From contig JBBRWV010000014.1 in NCBI GenBank assembly GCA_038248985.1, positions 1 through 43,069 of the forward strand: 43,069 nt of DNA, given 5' to 3'. Under the pieces are notes generated by a model. It was given only the letters and a program-made list of their open reading frames with translations. It was not told the origin of the DNA and ran no database searches. Both the position numbers and the translations under genes were made by a program. Source of the DNA: JBBRWV01 sp038248985. GTDB taxonomy: Bacteria > Planctomycetota > Phycisphaerae > WQYP01. Positions 15,527 to 24,076 of this stretch are shown here, one piece after another. The stretch's first letter is position 1, and every line of letters begins with the position of its first letter.

Positions 15527-16840
15527 TTACATTTCAGAGCGCCAGGGTTCCATCAGGCCGCCGCGGAGGCGTTCGAGGGGGGAGCGTTTGTTCCATTCTT
15601 TCAGGGTGATGCGGCGGGATTTGGCTTTATCTTTTTCAAAGAGTGCGGATTGCTCGGCGGCAAAGTGGGAGTCGAGGACGTTGAGGTTGGCTTCGGTATT
15701 GATGCGGAAGGAGCGGTTGTCGAAGTTGGCAGAGCCTACGGAGACCCACATATCGTCAACGATGAGGAGTTTGCTGTGGAGCATGGTGGGCTGGTACTCG
15801 TAGATTTCAATGCCGGCGTGGAGGAGGCTGCCCCAGCGGTTGCGTGAAAGATGGCGCAAGATGGGGGCATCGGTATGGGGTCCGGGGACGATAATTTCGA
15901 TGTGTACGCCGCGACGGCGGGCGTCGAGGAGGGCTTTTTCGGCGAGGGGGTCGGGGATGAAGTAGGCGCTTTCGATGCGGATATTTTTGCCGGCGGCGGC
16001 GATCGACAAGAGCATCATCATGTGCATGTTCAGGGGGCCGGTGGTGGAGGAGCTTTTGAAAATATGTGCCGACTGGTTGCCGACGGGGTGAAGCTGGGGG
16101 AAGTAGTCATCCCCGGTGAGCACTTGGCCGGCGGATTCGAGCCATTCTTCGATGAAGGCGGACTGCATTTGGGCGACGACAGGGCCTTCGACGCGGTAGT
16201 GGGTATCGCGTCGATGGGCGGGATCTTGCGCGTTTTGCGACCATTCGTCGGCAATGCCGGCACCGCCGATGAATCCGAGGTGGCCGTCGATGACGAGGAT
16301 TTTGCGATGGGTGCGGAGGTTGAGGTGTGCCCAAGTGGCGGGATCGCCGAGATTGAACGGGTGATAGGCGGCGACTTGGGCACCGGCGGCGCGGAGTTGG
16401 CGGAAATAATTCTCATTGTTCGAGCCGCGATTAACCATCCAGCAGTGGGTTCCGAACCAATCGACGAGGACGTGGACCTTGACGCCGGCGCGAGCACGTT
16501 CAGCGAGTGCGTCGGCGAACTGCTGGCCGATGTCGCCGGACCAGTAGAGGTAGGTTTCTATGGTGATGGTTTTTTGGGCTGAGGCGATGGCCTGGAGCAT
16601 GGCGGGGAAGAATTCATCGCCGTTGACGAGGGTGGTGACGGAGTTGCCGGGGGTGAGGGGCGGGCCGAGGAGTTGTCCGACGGTGCGGGCGAATTGGGGA
16701 TCATGGACGGTGAAGGTGAGGTTGTCGAAAGGGGAGGGAGGGGGCGTTGACGAGGAGCATCCGGCGGCGCATACGAGAAACAGCACGCAGAGGAAGACGG
16801 TGAGGGTGGGGGAAAGCGCGATTCGTGACCGAGATATCAT
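15527..16840 (-). CDS. cls: Cardiolipin synthase-like phospholipase D-family lipoprotein
   Basis: A 437-residue PLD-superfamily enzyme. It contains two HxKxxxxD motifs: THRKILVIDGHLG and MLHSKLLIVDDMWV. The second is followed by GSANFDNRS, the signature shared by cardiolipin synthases (condensing two phosphatidylglycerols). In bacterial ClsA the N-terminus has two membrane helices. Here it is instead a signal peptide ending in VCAAGCSSS, so the enzyme is predicted to be a lipoprotein on the outer face of the membrane. A role as a ClsB/ClsC-like synthase or another PLD transferase is possible. It lies alone, with the tRNA-Ala and its terminator upstream. Confidence 0.85.
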   Translation of the reverse strand: MISRSRIALSPTLTVFLCVLFLVCAAGCSSSTPPPSPFDNLTFTVHDPQFARTVGQLLGPPLTPGNSVTTLVNGDEFFPAMLQAIASAQKTITIETYLYWSGDIGQQFADALAERARAGVKVHVLVDWFGTHCWMVNRGSNNENYFRQLRAAGAQVAAYHPFNLGDPATWAHLNLRTHRKILVIDGHLGFIGGAGIADEWSQNAQDPAHRRDTHYRVEGPVVAQMQSAFIEEWLESAGQVLTGDDYFPQLHPVGNQSAHIFKSSSTTGPLNMHMMMLLSIAAAGKNIRIESAYFIPDPLAEKALLDARRRGVHIEIIVPGPHTDAPILRHLSRNRWGSLLHAGIEIYEYQPTMLHSKLLIVDDMWVSVGSANFDNRSFRINTEANLNVLDSHFAAEQSALFEKDKAKSRRITLKEWNKRSPLERLRGGLMEPWRSEM

Positions 16841-16912
16841 AATGCAGATGTCTTTCGTTCAAGAGGTCTTCGCATGGCAAGGCGGGCGATCAGGTCAGGG
16901 CACAATAACAAG

Positions 16913-16944
16913 AAAGCCCGCGACCAGTGATGGTCGCGGGCTTT
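16913..16944 (-). terminator. Strong hairpin terminator downstream of tRNA-Ala
   Basis: A perfect 14-bp stem (arms 16913-16926 and 16931-16944) with a 4-base loop. On the minus strand it lies just downstream of the tRNA and is followed by a T-rich stretch (TTCTTGTTATT). On the + strand it is also followed by TTTTG, so it may work in both directions. Confidence 0.8.
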
Positions 16945-16953
16945 TGTTCCACA

Positions 16954-17026
16954 TGGAGGTAACAGGGCTCGAACCTGCGACCTTCTCGATGCCATCGAGA
17001 CGCTCTCCCAACTGAGCTATACCCCC
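16954..17026 (-). tRNA. tRNA-Ala (anticodon GGC)
   Basis: Read on the minus strand, the 73 bases fold as a normal cloverleaf. Acceptor GGGGGTA pairs with TACCTCC and includes the G3:U70 wobble that identifies alanine tRNAs. The D arm, anticodon stem TCTCG/CGAGA, loop ATGGCAT (anticodon GGC), T stem GCAGG/CCTGT and TTCGAGC loop all pair. The discriminator is A. The CCA end is not encoded. It is followed by a hairpin terminator. Confidence 0.95.
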
Positions 17027-17092
17027 GTGGTTCAATGACTAACGTACCCGACAGCGGGGGGTGCGGTCAAGTTTTGCGGGGATGGAGAACGA

Positions 17093-17563
17093 TCAGTCGG
17101 CGGCTTGGGCGCGGGCGTTCTGCAGGAGAGGTTCGTAGCGTGGGTCGGTGCGGAGAGGGGCGAGTTCCTGGCGTTCGAGGAGGTCGACGGTGAGTTTGGC
17201 GTCGTGGATGAGGGAGTCATTCAGGAAGGCGAAACAGGGGTCGAAGGTGCGGGCGGGGGCGTTGGCTTGCGCGAGGGTGATGGCGGCGGCGAGGCGGGCT
17301 TCGCGGCGGTCTGGCTGGAGGGCGAGAGCGCGGAGATAGGCTTCAATGGCGTGTTGGGGGCGCTGGGCGAGGCGGAGGGCGTCACCGTAGTTTTGCCAAG
17401 TTTCGGCGGAGGCATGGCCGTCGGTGATGGTGCGTTCGAGGTCGGCGACATTGGCGGATTCGGGGGAGAGGGAGCGGATGCCGCCGGCGCGGAGCGCGGC
17501 GAAGCCGGCGAGCGCGGTGAGGGCGATCGCGAAAATTGCGGGAAGGCGTGCATGTCTTCGCAT
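17093..17563 (-). CDS. TPR protein with signal/anchor segment
   Basis: A 156-residue protein with an N-terminal hydrophobic segment (~residues 8-27) followed by tetratricopeptide-type helices: ETWQNYGDALRLAQRPQHAI and EAYLRALALQPDRREARLA. The C-terminal part (LLERQELAPLRTDPRYEPLL) resembles the tail of TPR proteins where the last helix packs on the repeats. It probably acts as a small periplasmic or membrane-tethered binding scaffold. Partner unknown. It lies between tRNA-Ala and the divergent GH10-fusion gene, with only about 55 bases between their starts. Confidence 0.6.
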   Translation of the reverse strand: MRRHARLPAIFAIALTALAGFAALRAGGIRSLSPESANVADLERTITDGHASAETWQNYGDALRLAQRPQHAIEAYLRALALQPDRREARLAAAITLAQANAPARTFDPCFAFLNDSLIHDAKLTVDLLERQELAPLRTDPRYEPLLQNARAQAAD

Positions 17564-17619
17564 AGTTCACTCGTTGTACTATAACGCACGAGAACGCGGA
17601 TTAGTTCAAGTTGAGAGTT

Positions 17620-20600
17620 GTGACGAGCGCGACGAAGGTTGAAATTTCTGAGGAACCGTGGATAGCGGAAGCGGCGCGGGGGTTTACGCGTACGCCGTGG
17701 GCACTCGGGGTGGCGTTGTGTGCGTTATTGGCGGTGGCGCAGATTGTGTGGAGCGGGTATCAGTTGGGGGTGGGGAATCAGGCGATCCAGGTGGCGTTTT
17801 TGCGTCATGCGGCGGATCCGGGATTGTTTGCGGGGGATGAGATGGTGCAGACGACGGAGGCGACGTATGCGACGTCGTTTTTTCGGATGCTGGCGCCGCT
17901 GCTGGCGGTGTCGGATCTGGAGCCGCTCTATTTGATGCTGCACATTTTGACGACGTTTGCGACGCTAGTATCCGCGTATGTTTTGGCGCGAACGATCACG
18001 CACAGTCATTTTACGGCCATCACCACGGTGTTGGTGCTGACGGCGGGGCATCATCGGGCGCTGGCCGGTGATACGCTGTATTCGACGGGGTTCACGCACA
18101 CATATGCGGTTTTTGGGCCCGCGCTTTTGGCGCTGGCGCTTTTTTATGCGCGGCGGACGCTGTGGGCGTTTGCGCTGGCGGGGTTGCTGCTGAATATTCA
18201 TGCGCTGACGGCGGGATATGTACTGGCGATGATGACGGCGGCGCTGCTGGCGGATTGGGGTGAGGAGCGATGGACGCGGACAGCGAGGCGCGGGGTGATG
18301 GGGTTGTTGATTGCGGCGGGGTGCGGGCTGCCGACGCTGGTGATGATGTTTGCGGTGCGGCAGGTATTTGATGGGGAATGGATGAATTTGATGCGGGTGC
18401 GATCGGGCGATCATTCATTTGCGTCGACGTGGTGGGTGGTGGGTGATCCGACGATTCCGCGATTTGTGGTGATGCTGGCGTTATTTGTTTTGTCGTGGAG
18501 TTTTCGGGTGACGAGCCGGACGATGCGGATCACACGGTGGATGACGTTGGCGGTGTTGGGGTTATTTGCGGCGGGGTATTTATTTACGGACATCTATCCG
18601 AATGCGTGGATGGTGCGGTTGCAGCCGTTTCGGGCGTCGCGCCTGCTGATGATACTGATGTTCATTCATATCGTTCATGCGGCGACGCAGGCGATTCGGA
18701 TGTTGCCGCGGCGGGAGCTGTTGGCGTGGGCGCCGCGGGTGCTGGAATTATTGAGCGGGGTGATGGTGCTGGGGGCGATAGGGGAACCGTCGTTGTTGCC
18801 GGCGTTACCGCTGGCGCTGGTGGTGGTGACGGGGGTGGCGCTGGTGACGGGGCGGCTGTCGTGGTGGCAGGGCGTGATCGGGACGGGGGCGTTGGTGGTG
18901 GTGGTGGCGGCCCATGTGAAAATACAGTTTCCGTTGCCGGTGATTTCGCCGGAGGTGAGTTTGTGGCCGCAGCTATGGTTGACGGATCGGACGTTGTGGT
19001 TGGCGCTGGGGACGGCGGGAGTGGCGGCGTTGGGGTGGAGATTTGTGAAAGCGCGGGCGCTCAAGCTGGTGGTGATCGGGGGGTGCGTGATCATCGCGGG
19101 GGCTGGATTCTGGGAATTGTTCCAGCGGCAATTTGCGGAGGAGGCGGGAACTGGATTGATCGCGGCGCAGCGTTGGATGGAGCGGTCGACGCCGAAGGAT
19201 GCGGTGATCATGGCGCCATCGAATGTGGCGAATCTACGGATTTACGCGGTGCGATCGATGGTGAGCAACTGGCGGGACGGGACGCAGCTTTATTTTTCGG
19301 CGGAGTTTGGGAAGAAGTGGTGGGAGGCGTTGTCGGCAATTGAGCCGGAGATCGTGATGTCACCGGATGGATCGCGGCTCATAGCGCGGGGACTGTCGCT
19401 CGCGAGTTTGGATGATGATCGATTGATCGAGGCGGCAAAGAGGGGGAAGGCGACGCATTTATTGTTGCCGACACCCAAGGACGAGGGGAGTCGGCGGGCG
19501 CTGGAGATGGTGTACAGCAACCAGGATTGGACGGTGTATTTGCCGCGTATTTCACAGGCGGGGTTGCTGTCATCGATGCCGCCGGGGGGGAATGCGTCGG
19601 TGTGGGTGAAGGCGGAGCGGTTCTACCAGACGACGGTGCAGGAGAACATTGAGAAGAACCGGAAGGCGGAGGTGGCGATCCAGGTGGTGGATATGGAGGG
19701 GCGTCCGGTGCAGGACCTGGTGATGGCGTTGGAGCAGAAGCGGCATGCGTTTTTGTTTGGGGCGTCGCTGTCTTTTTTTGAGCCGAACACGAAGAGCTCC
19801 TTGGGAGACCAGAAGCCGCCGCCGGTGACGGCGCGGGAGCTGGAGCTTTTTCCGCAGTTGTTTACGGCGTCGATGATTCCGTTTTCGGGCAAGTGGATGT
19901 ACACGGAACCGACGGACGGGGAGCGGGATTACAGCGATCTGGATCAGTATGTGGAGTATGCGAACGAGCGGGGGATTGCTTTGGAGTTTCATTATTTAGC
20001 GGGATTGACGCCGCAGTTTTTGCGGAGGAATCCCGCGGAGCATGCGCGGCGTTATCCGGACCATGCGCGGGAGTTGATGGCGCGATACCAGGGGCGGATT
20101 GCGTTTTGGCAGGTGACGAACGCCAATGTATTGATCGATCAAGCGCCGGAGTTGTTCGAGGAGTTCTGGCGGAATTATCCGGGGGTGAAGTTGGGGATCA
20201 GCGAGTGTACGCGGTTTTATTCGGACAAGATCGGCAAGGGGCGCTACGGGGAAATGTTCAGCGGATTGGACACACTGCGAGCGTTGAAGCAGAAGGGAGT
20301 GACGCCGGACTTTTTTTCAATGCACGGGCATTATCCGGTGGGATGTTGGACGGATCCGCGGGATATGTATGAGGTGTTGGATGCGTTTGCGAAGGAGGGG
20401 GTGCGGGTGCATGTGTCGGAGTTGTTGCTGCCGTTGGGGACGGACATTGTGGGGGGACTGATGAAGGCGCGGGCACGGAACGAGAAGGGGACGCCGTGGA
20501 CGGAGGATTTGCGGGGGGAGTTTTTGGAGCGTTATTTGAGCGTGTGTTTTTCGCATCCGTCGGTGGAGATGGTGAATCTGTGGGGGTTGCCGGCGCAAGG

Positions 20601-20883
20601 CTGGGGCGGGAGCGCGGGGCTGCTGGATGCGGACATGAATCCGCGGAAGACGTTTTATGCGTTGCAGGATTTGTGGAACAAGAAGTGGCACACCTCGGTG
20701 GCGCGGCCGTTGGGGTTGGATGGGATGCTGCGGACGCGGGCGTTTCATGGGGAGTATGAAGTATCGTTGAAGTTGATGGATGGGCGGGAGGTAAAGGCGC
20801 CGTTGAAGGTGCCGGAGGCCAAGATGCGGAGTGTGCGGTTTCAGTTGGATGCGGCGAAGGGGGTTCTGGAGGAGATGCCGTAG
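17620..20883 (+). CDS. Polytopic membrane protein fused to inactive-looking GH10-like domain
   Basis: The 1087-residue product has two parts. Residues ~25-490 are a polytopic membrane region of about 11-13 helices, recalling the glycosyltransferase-like integral membrane domains of planctomycetes; a soluble segment follows to ~650. Residues ~670-1060 look like a glycoside hydrolase family 10 (xylanase-type) fold: KRHAFLFGASLSFF (N-terminal strand), LEFHYLAGLTPQFL (compare HTLVWH), WQVTNAN (compare WDVVNE), VHVSELLLP (nucleophile motif) and the end motif GLLDADMNPRKTFYAL. The nucleophile Glu (about 934; codon 20419-20421) is kept, but the acid/base Glu of the NE motif is Ala (about 835; codon 20122-20124). 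It may bind rather than cut polysaccharide, or use another mechanism. The start is GTG at 17620 or TTG at 17611. It shares its upstream region with the TPR gene and converges on the GHMP kinase. Confidence 0.75.
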   Translation: MTSATKVEISEEPWIAEAARGFTRTPWALGVALCALLAVAQIVWSGYQLGVGNQAIQVAFLRHAADPGLFAGDEMVQTTEATYATSFFRMLAPLLAVSDLEPLYLMLHILTTFATLVSAYVLARTITHSHFTAITTVLVLTAGHHRALAGDTLYSTGFTHTYAVFGPALLALALFYARRTLWAFALAGLLLNIHALTAGYVLAMMTAALLADWGEERWTRTARRGVMGLLIAAGCGLPTLVMMFAVRQVFDGEWMNLMRVRSGDHSFASTWWVVGDPTIPRFVVMLALFVLSWSFRVTSRTMRITRWMTLAVLGLFAAGYLFTDIYPNAWMVRLQPFRASRLLMILMFIHIVHAATQAIRMLPRRELLAWAPRVLELLSGVMVLGAIGEPSLLPALPLALVVVTGVALVTGRLSWWQGVIGTGALVVVVAAHVKIQFPLPVISPEVSLWPQLWLTDRTLWLALGTAGVAALGWRFVKARALKLVVIGGCVIIAGAGFWELFQRQFAEEAGTGLIAAQRWMERSTPKDAVIMAPSNVANLRIYAVRSMVSNWRDGTQLYFSAEFGKKWWEALSAIEPEIVMSPDGSRLIARGLSLASLDDDRLIEAAKRGKATHLLLPTPKDEGSRRALEMVYSNQDWTVYLPRISQAGLLSSMPPGGNASVWVKAERFYQTTVQENIEKNRKAEVAIQVVDMEGRPVQDLVMALEQKRHAFLFGASLSFFEPNTKSSLGDQKPPPVTARELELFPQLFTASMIPFSGKWMYTEPTDGERDYSDLDQYVEYANERGIALEFHYLAGLTPQFLRRNPAEHARRYPDHARELMARYQGRIAFWQVTNANVLIDQAPELFEEFWRNYPGVKLGISECTRFYSDKIGKGRYGEMFSGLDTLRALKQKGVTPDFFSMHGHYPVGCWTDPRDMYEVLDAFAKEGVRVHVSELLLPLGTDIVGGLMKARARNEKGTPWTEDLRGEFLERYLSVCFSHPSVEMVNLWGLPAQGWGGSAGLLDADMNPRKTFYALQDLWNKKWHTSVARPLGLDGMLRTRAFHGEYEVSLKLMDGREVKAPLKVPEAKMRSVRFQLDAAKGVLEEMP

Positions 20884-20897
20884 GGGATGGGGGGGGG

Positions 20898-22322
20898 TCA
20901 TTCGCGGAGTGCGCCGGCGGAGGCGGGGGCACCGGCTTCGGTGATGTGGATGGGGGAACCGGTCATGTGATGATAGGCATTGTAGGCGTCGAGTAGGACG
21001 TCGTTGGCGATGCTGGAGCGGTTGAGGAGGACCATGACGGTGCCGCCGCCGCCGCAGCCGGTGATGCGTGCGCCGTAGATGCCTTTGTCGGGTCCGCCGG
21101 CGAGAGGGTCGGTGAGATGGTCGACGAGCCAGTCGGCTTCGGGGCAGGAGAGTTCGAGGCGAAGGCGATAGGAGTGGTGGCTGGCGAGGGCGAGGCGTCC
21201 GGCGCGGGCGAGGACGCGTTCGCGCGGGGGGCCGCGGAGTTTGTTGCGATTTTCGGAGAGTTCTTCCATGGCCTGGAGGAATTGCTCGGCGTGCTGGTGT
21301 TCGGTGATGAGGTGATCGACGGCGGTGCGGACGCGGTAGAGTTTTTCCGGTTCGAGGATGCCGGCGCGTTCAGGGAGATCGCCGTAGGTGCGGGAGAAGT
21401 CTCGGCCGCGCATGCGGCGTGGGAGGAGGGAGCGGAAGTATTGGCGATAGAGGAGGGGCGAGGTGTTGGTGAGGTAGCCGTGGAGGGGCGTGTGGCGTTG
21501 GCCGAGGTCGCGGTAGATGGTTTCGAGGATGCGAAGGCCCATGGCGGAGGCGAGGCGGAGGGATTCGAGAGTTTGGTGGGCGGAGGAATAGCGGACGCCG
21601 GTGTCGAGGGCCATGATGCGGATGTCATTGGGGAGGATGACGTGGCCGACGAGGGTGTGGGGCTGGGCGGTGTAGCGAAGGAGTTTGGGAGGCAGGTTTT
21701 GGGCGTGGGCAGCATCGGGCGCGGGTTCTTCGGCGAGGAGGCACGTGAGGGCGTCGATGACGTGGCCGGTGCCGCGGAGGGCAAGGGACTCGGCGCGGTG
21801 GACGAGGAGGGCGCAGTCGAGGGGTTCGAGTTTGAGTTTGAAGGCGTCGCAGAGGGCGAGGAGGGCGGCGGTGAGGAGGGCGGTGGAGCTGGCTTGGCCG
21901 GCACCGAGGGGGATGGCGGAATCAATAGAGATGGACATGCCCAGGGGATGGGCATTGCGCACGTGCGGGTGAAGTTGGTGGAGGGTGTACCAGAGGGCGA
22001 GAACGGGTGAGGCCCAGGCGAAGGGAGGCGGGAGGAGGGCCGCGAGATCGCGCGGGGGGATGAGGGCGTGATCGGAAGAGCGGAAGAGGGCGGCGAGGGG
22101 GATTTCGGCGCGGGGCTGGCCCAGTGGCGGGGCGATTTGCGCGGATTCGATATGGAGGAACGGTTGGTTGAGGGAATGTACGGTAACGGTGGCGCGGCGT
22201 GGGAGGGCCATCTGGGCGACGGTGCCGCCGGCTTGCGCGCCGAGTCCGCCGAGGACGTCGAGGCGTGCGGGAGCGGAGCGGGAGAAGGAGGGGGTGTTGG
22301 AAATGGGTTGGGAGCTAGCCAT
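20898..22322 (-). CDS. GHMP-superfamily sugar kinase (arabinokinase/galactokinase-like)
   Basis: A 474-residue ATP-dependent small-molecule kinase. The N-terminal segment SAPARLDVLGGLGAQAGG occupies the position of the galactokinase substrate motif but lacks its Glu/Asp pair. It is closer to the GRLDVMGG form of plant L-arabinokinase. The phosphate-binding motif PLGAGQASSTALL and the C-terminal motif ARITGCGGGGTVMVLL are intact. The internal DTGVRYSS and ESLALRGTG segments also fit the family. An arabinose-type sugar-1-kinase is therefore the best guess; galactokinase or another sugar kinase is possible. The frame remains open 1 kb upstream only because of the opposite gene's composition; the ATG at 22322 is the sensible start. 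galE lies 1.8 kb away on the same strand. Confidence 0.72.
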   Translation of the reverse strand: MASSQPISNTPSFSRSAPARLDVLGGLGAQAGGTVAQMALPRRATVTVHSLNQPFLHIESAQIAPPLGQPRAEIPLAALFRSSDHALIPPRDLAALLPPPFAWASPVLALWYTLHQLHPHVRNAHPLGMSISIDSAIPLGAGQASSTALLTAALLALCDAFKLKLEPLDCALLVHRAESLALRGTGHVIDALTCLLAEEPAPDAAHAQNLPPKLLRYTAQPHTLVGHVILPNDIRIMALDTGVRYSSAHQTLESLRLASAMGLRILETIYRDLGQRHTPLHGYLTNTSPLLYRQYFRSLLPRRMRGRDFSRTYGDLPERAGILEPEKLYRVRTAVDHLITEHQHAEQFLQAMEELSENRNKLRGPPRERVLARAGRLALASHHSYRLRLELSCPEADWLVDHLTDPLAGGPDKGIYGARITGCGGGGTVMVLLNRSSIANDVLLDAYNAYHHMTGSPIHITEAGAPASAGALRE

Positions 22323-22339
22323 GTGGGCAACTATACGGC

Positions 22340-22510
22340 GGGAGACGCAAAAATAAAAAATGCCGTGACGCGGTGCTCTCAATTCAACAGTAGGCACAAG
22401 GCCCGTGAAAAGCAGATTGCTGAGCAGGTCAACGGCACTTATTTCATCGGCGAGGTTCGGCAGGTTGATAACAAAAAATGGAAAGAATTTTAATTTTTTA
22501 TTTTCGGGTG
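22340..22510. other. AT-rich patch with two overlapping open frames
   Basis: Between the GHMP kinase and the M14 carboxypeptidase lies ~170 bases with much more A and T than its surroundings. On the + strand a GTG frame at 22365 to 22493 encodes about 42 residues with balanced composition (for example EQVNGTYFIGEVRQVDNKKW). On the minus strand an equally protein-like frame runs through the same bases into the kinase start. At most one can be real. It could also be a structured RNA leader or promoter region for the divergent genes. Confidence 0.3.
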
Positions 22511-22604
22511 GTAGGTGGGGCTGGGGCGCGGCGATTGCGTGGAGAGGTGGGCGGCGTAGAGTGTGGGGATAAACACCTCGGGGGCTGATGCAAAGGAGTC
22601 GGCG

Positions 22605-23747
22605 ATGAGTGACGTGGTGATCGATCGAGAATTTGCGGGAGGGAATATCGTGGTGGAGAAGATGGAGGGGGATACGGTGCAGTTGCGGCAGGAACGGGGG
22701 GAATGTTCGGAGTGGTGGTTTTACTGGCAGTTTCGGATACGGGGCTGCGCGGGGCGGCGGATGCGATTTGTTTTTTCGGACGGGGATGTGTTTACGGCGA
22801 TGGGGCCGGCGTTGTGTGTGGTTGGGCGGGCATGGGGGTGGCTGGGGCGTGAGCGCGTGGAGCGTTTTGGGGAGGCGTGGGGTTTTGAGCATGAGTTTGG
22901 GGAAGTGGATGAGGCGTATGTTTGTCTGTCGGTTCCGTATGTGCAGCGGAATCTGGACACGTTTCTGGCGGAGCATCCAGCGATCGAGCGGAGTATTTTG
23001 TGCCGGTCGGAGGAGGGGCGAGAGGTGGAGTTGCTGACGTTGGCAGGGAAGTCGGGGAGATATTTTGTGCCGCGGACGGCGCGGACCCACGCTTGCGAGG
23101 CGATGGCGAATTTTGTGATCGAAGGGATTTTTGAGCACGCGTTGAGCGATGAGGCGACGGGGATATTTCTGCGGGAACATGTGGATTTGCGGGCGGTGCC
23201 TTTCGTGGATAAGGATGGGGTGGAGAAGGGGGAGCAGGGGAAAGTTCGCAGGCCACACGATCACAATCGGGATTGGACGCATCGGCCGATTTACGCAAGT
23301 GTGCGGGCGATTCAGGAGGCCGTGTTTGGATGGCGCGGGGAGGGTGTGGTGAGTGTGGATGTGCATTGTCCGTGGATTCGGAATGGGCAGAACGAGACGA
23401 ATGTTTTCGTCGGGTCGTCGGCACCGATGGATGTGGAGCTGAGGAAATTGACGGACCTTTTGGCTGCGACGCAGACGGGGGAGTTGAAATTTTCGGCGAA
23501 GAGTACGTTTCCGTTTGGGAAGGAGTGGAACAGCGGGAATGGGCCGACGTGCGGGCGGTTTATGCGGGAGAACGTGGTGAAGGGGTTGGGAGCGACGCTG
23601 GAGGGTTCGTACGGGTTGGCAGGCGGGAAGGTGGTGACGGCCGAGGGTGCGCGGGGGTTGGGACGAGATGTGGGGAGGGCGCTGGCGTTGTACATAATGG
23701 AATGGGAGAAGCGCAAGGAGCGGAAGGAGTTGCCGCGGAGTTTTTAG
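22605..23747 (+). CDS. M14-family zinc carboxypeptidase (cytosolic carboxypeptidase-like)
   Basis: A 380-residue metallopeptidase. The N-terminal ~110 residues look like the domain that precedes the catalytic part in AGBL/Nna1-like cytosolic carboxypeptidases (IDREFAGGNI near the start, WWFYWQFRI). The zinc site shows the M14 HxxE in RTHACEAM and a later zinc-binding His in VDVHCPW. The catalytic Glu is likely in GATLEGSYG near residue 345. No signal peptide, so it should be cytoplasmic. The ATG at 22605 follows an AAAGGAG ribosome site by six bases; an upstream in-frame ATG at 22563 has none. Substrates of bacterial members are mostly unknown. It overlaps the tail of the small minus-strand ORF 23744-23911. 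Confidence 0.82.
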   Translation: MSDVVIDREFAGGNIVVEKMEGDTVQLRQERGECSEWWFYWQFRIRGCAGRRMRFVFSDGDVFTAMGPALCVVGRAWGWLGRERVERFGEAWGFEHEFGEVDEAYVCLSVPYVQRNLDTFLAEHPAIERSILCRSEEGREVELLTLAGKSGRYFVPRTARTHACEAMANFVIEGIFEHALSDEATGIFLREHVDLRAVPFVDKDGVEKGEQGKVRRPHDHNRDWTHRPIYASVRAIQEAVFGWRGEGVVSVDVHCPWIRNGQNETNVFVGSSAPMDVELRKLTDLLAATQTGELKFSAKSTFPFGKEWNSGNGPTCGRFMRENVVKGLGATLEGSYGLAGGKVVTAEGARGLGRDVGRALALYIMEWEKRKERKELPRSF

Positions 23748-23911
23748 GGGCGGAGGGCCAGGAGTTCGTCGTGGAGGGCGAGAGTCTTGGCGTTTTTGGC
23801 GATGACGTTGGGGCCGGCGATGGGCAGTGCAACGATGCCGCAGTTGGCGAAAGCGAGGGCAGCCAGTGGGAGAGCGATGAGGAGTGTGGGGAGGATATTT
23901 TTGGGGAGCAT
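23744..23911 (-). CDS. Possible small hydrophobic protein
   Basis: A 55-residue frame starting ATG at 23911, with GGAG seven bases upstream. The product has a hydrophobic, alanine/leucine-rich N-terminal half resembling a signal or membrane segment (NILPTLLIALPLAALAFANC), followed by ~30 residues with charged ends (HDELLALRP). It converges with, and overlaps by four bases, the stop of the carboxypeptidase gene. Composition on the minus strand follows the local bias, so chance is possible. No family is recognised. Confidence 0.4.
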   Translation of the reverse strand: MLPKNILPTLLIALPLAALAFANCGIVALPIAGPNVIAKNAKTLALHDELLALRP

Positions 23912-24014
23912 GAGCGGGCTCCGAGTTGAGTGGGCGGTACGATTATAACCGCGGGGGGAGGTGGAGGCTTTTATAATTGTGTGGAGCGGGAGGAGAGAGG
24001 GGTGAGGATTAAAA

Positions 24015-24038
24015 GGCGCCGGCTCGCGAGCCGGGGCT
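24015..24038 (-). terminator. Palindromic terminator-like hairpin downstream of galE
   Basis: Contains the perfect 16-base palindrome CCGGCTCGCGAGCCGG (24019-24034), extended by three more pairs around a G-G mismatch. Read on the minus strand it is followed by CCTTTTAATC, giving a short T-run, so it fits termination of galE transcription, whose stop codon lies 39 bases upstream. The motif may also belong to a dispersed palindromic repeat family. Confidence 0.6.
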
Positions 24039-24076
24039 AAACGGACCTTGCGTGGGATTTTTATTGTGGGCGGTGA

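Noticed and set aside
16946..16961. parS-like TGTTCCACATGGAGGT
   Set aside because: Differs from the real parS at several positions and overlaps the tRNA-Ala 3' end; coincidence.
22322..23366. Upstream extension of the GHMP kinase frame
   Set aside because: Open only because the opposite carboxypeptidase gene is G-biased; the kinase's own N-terminal motif lies at 22322.
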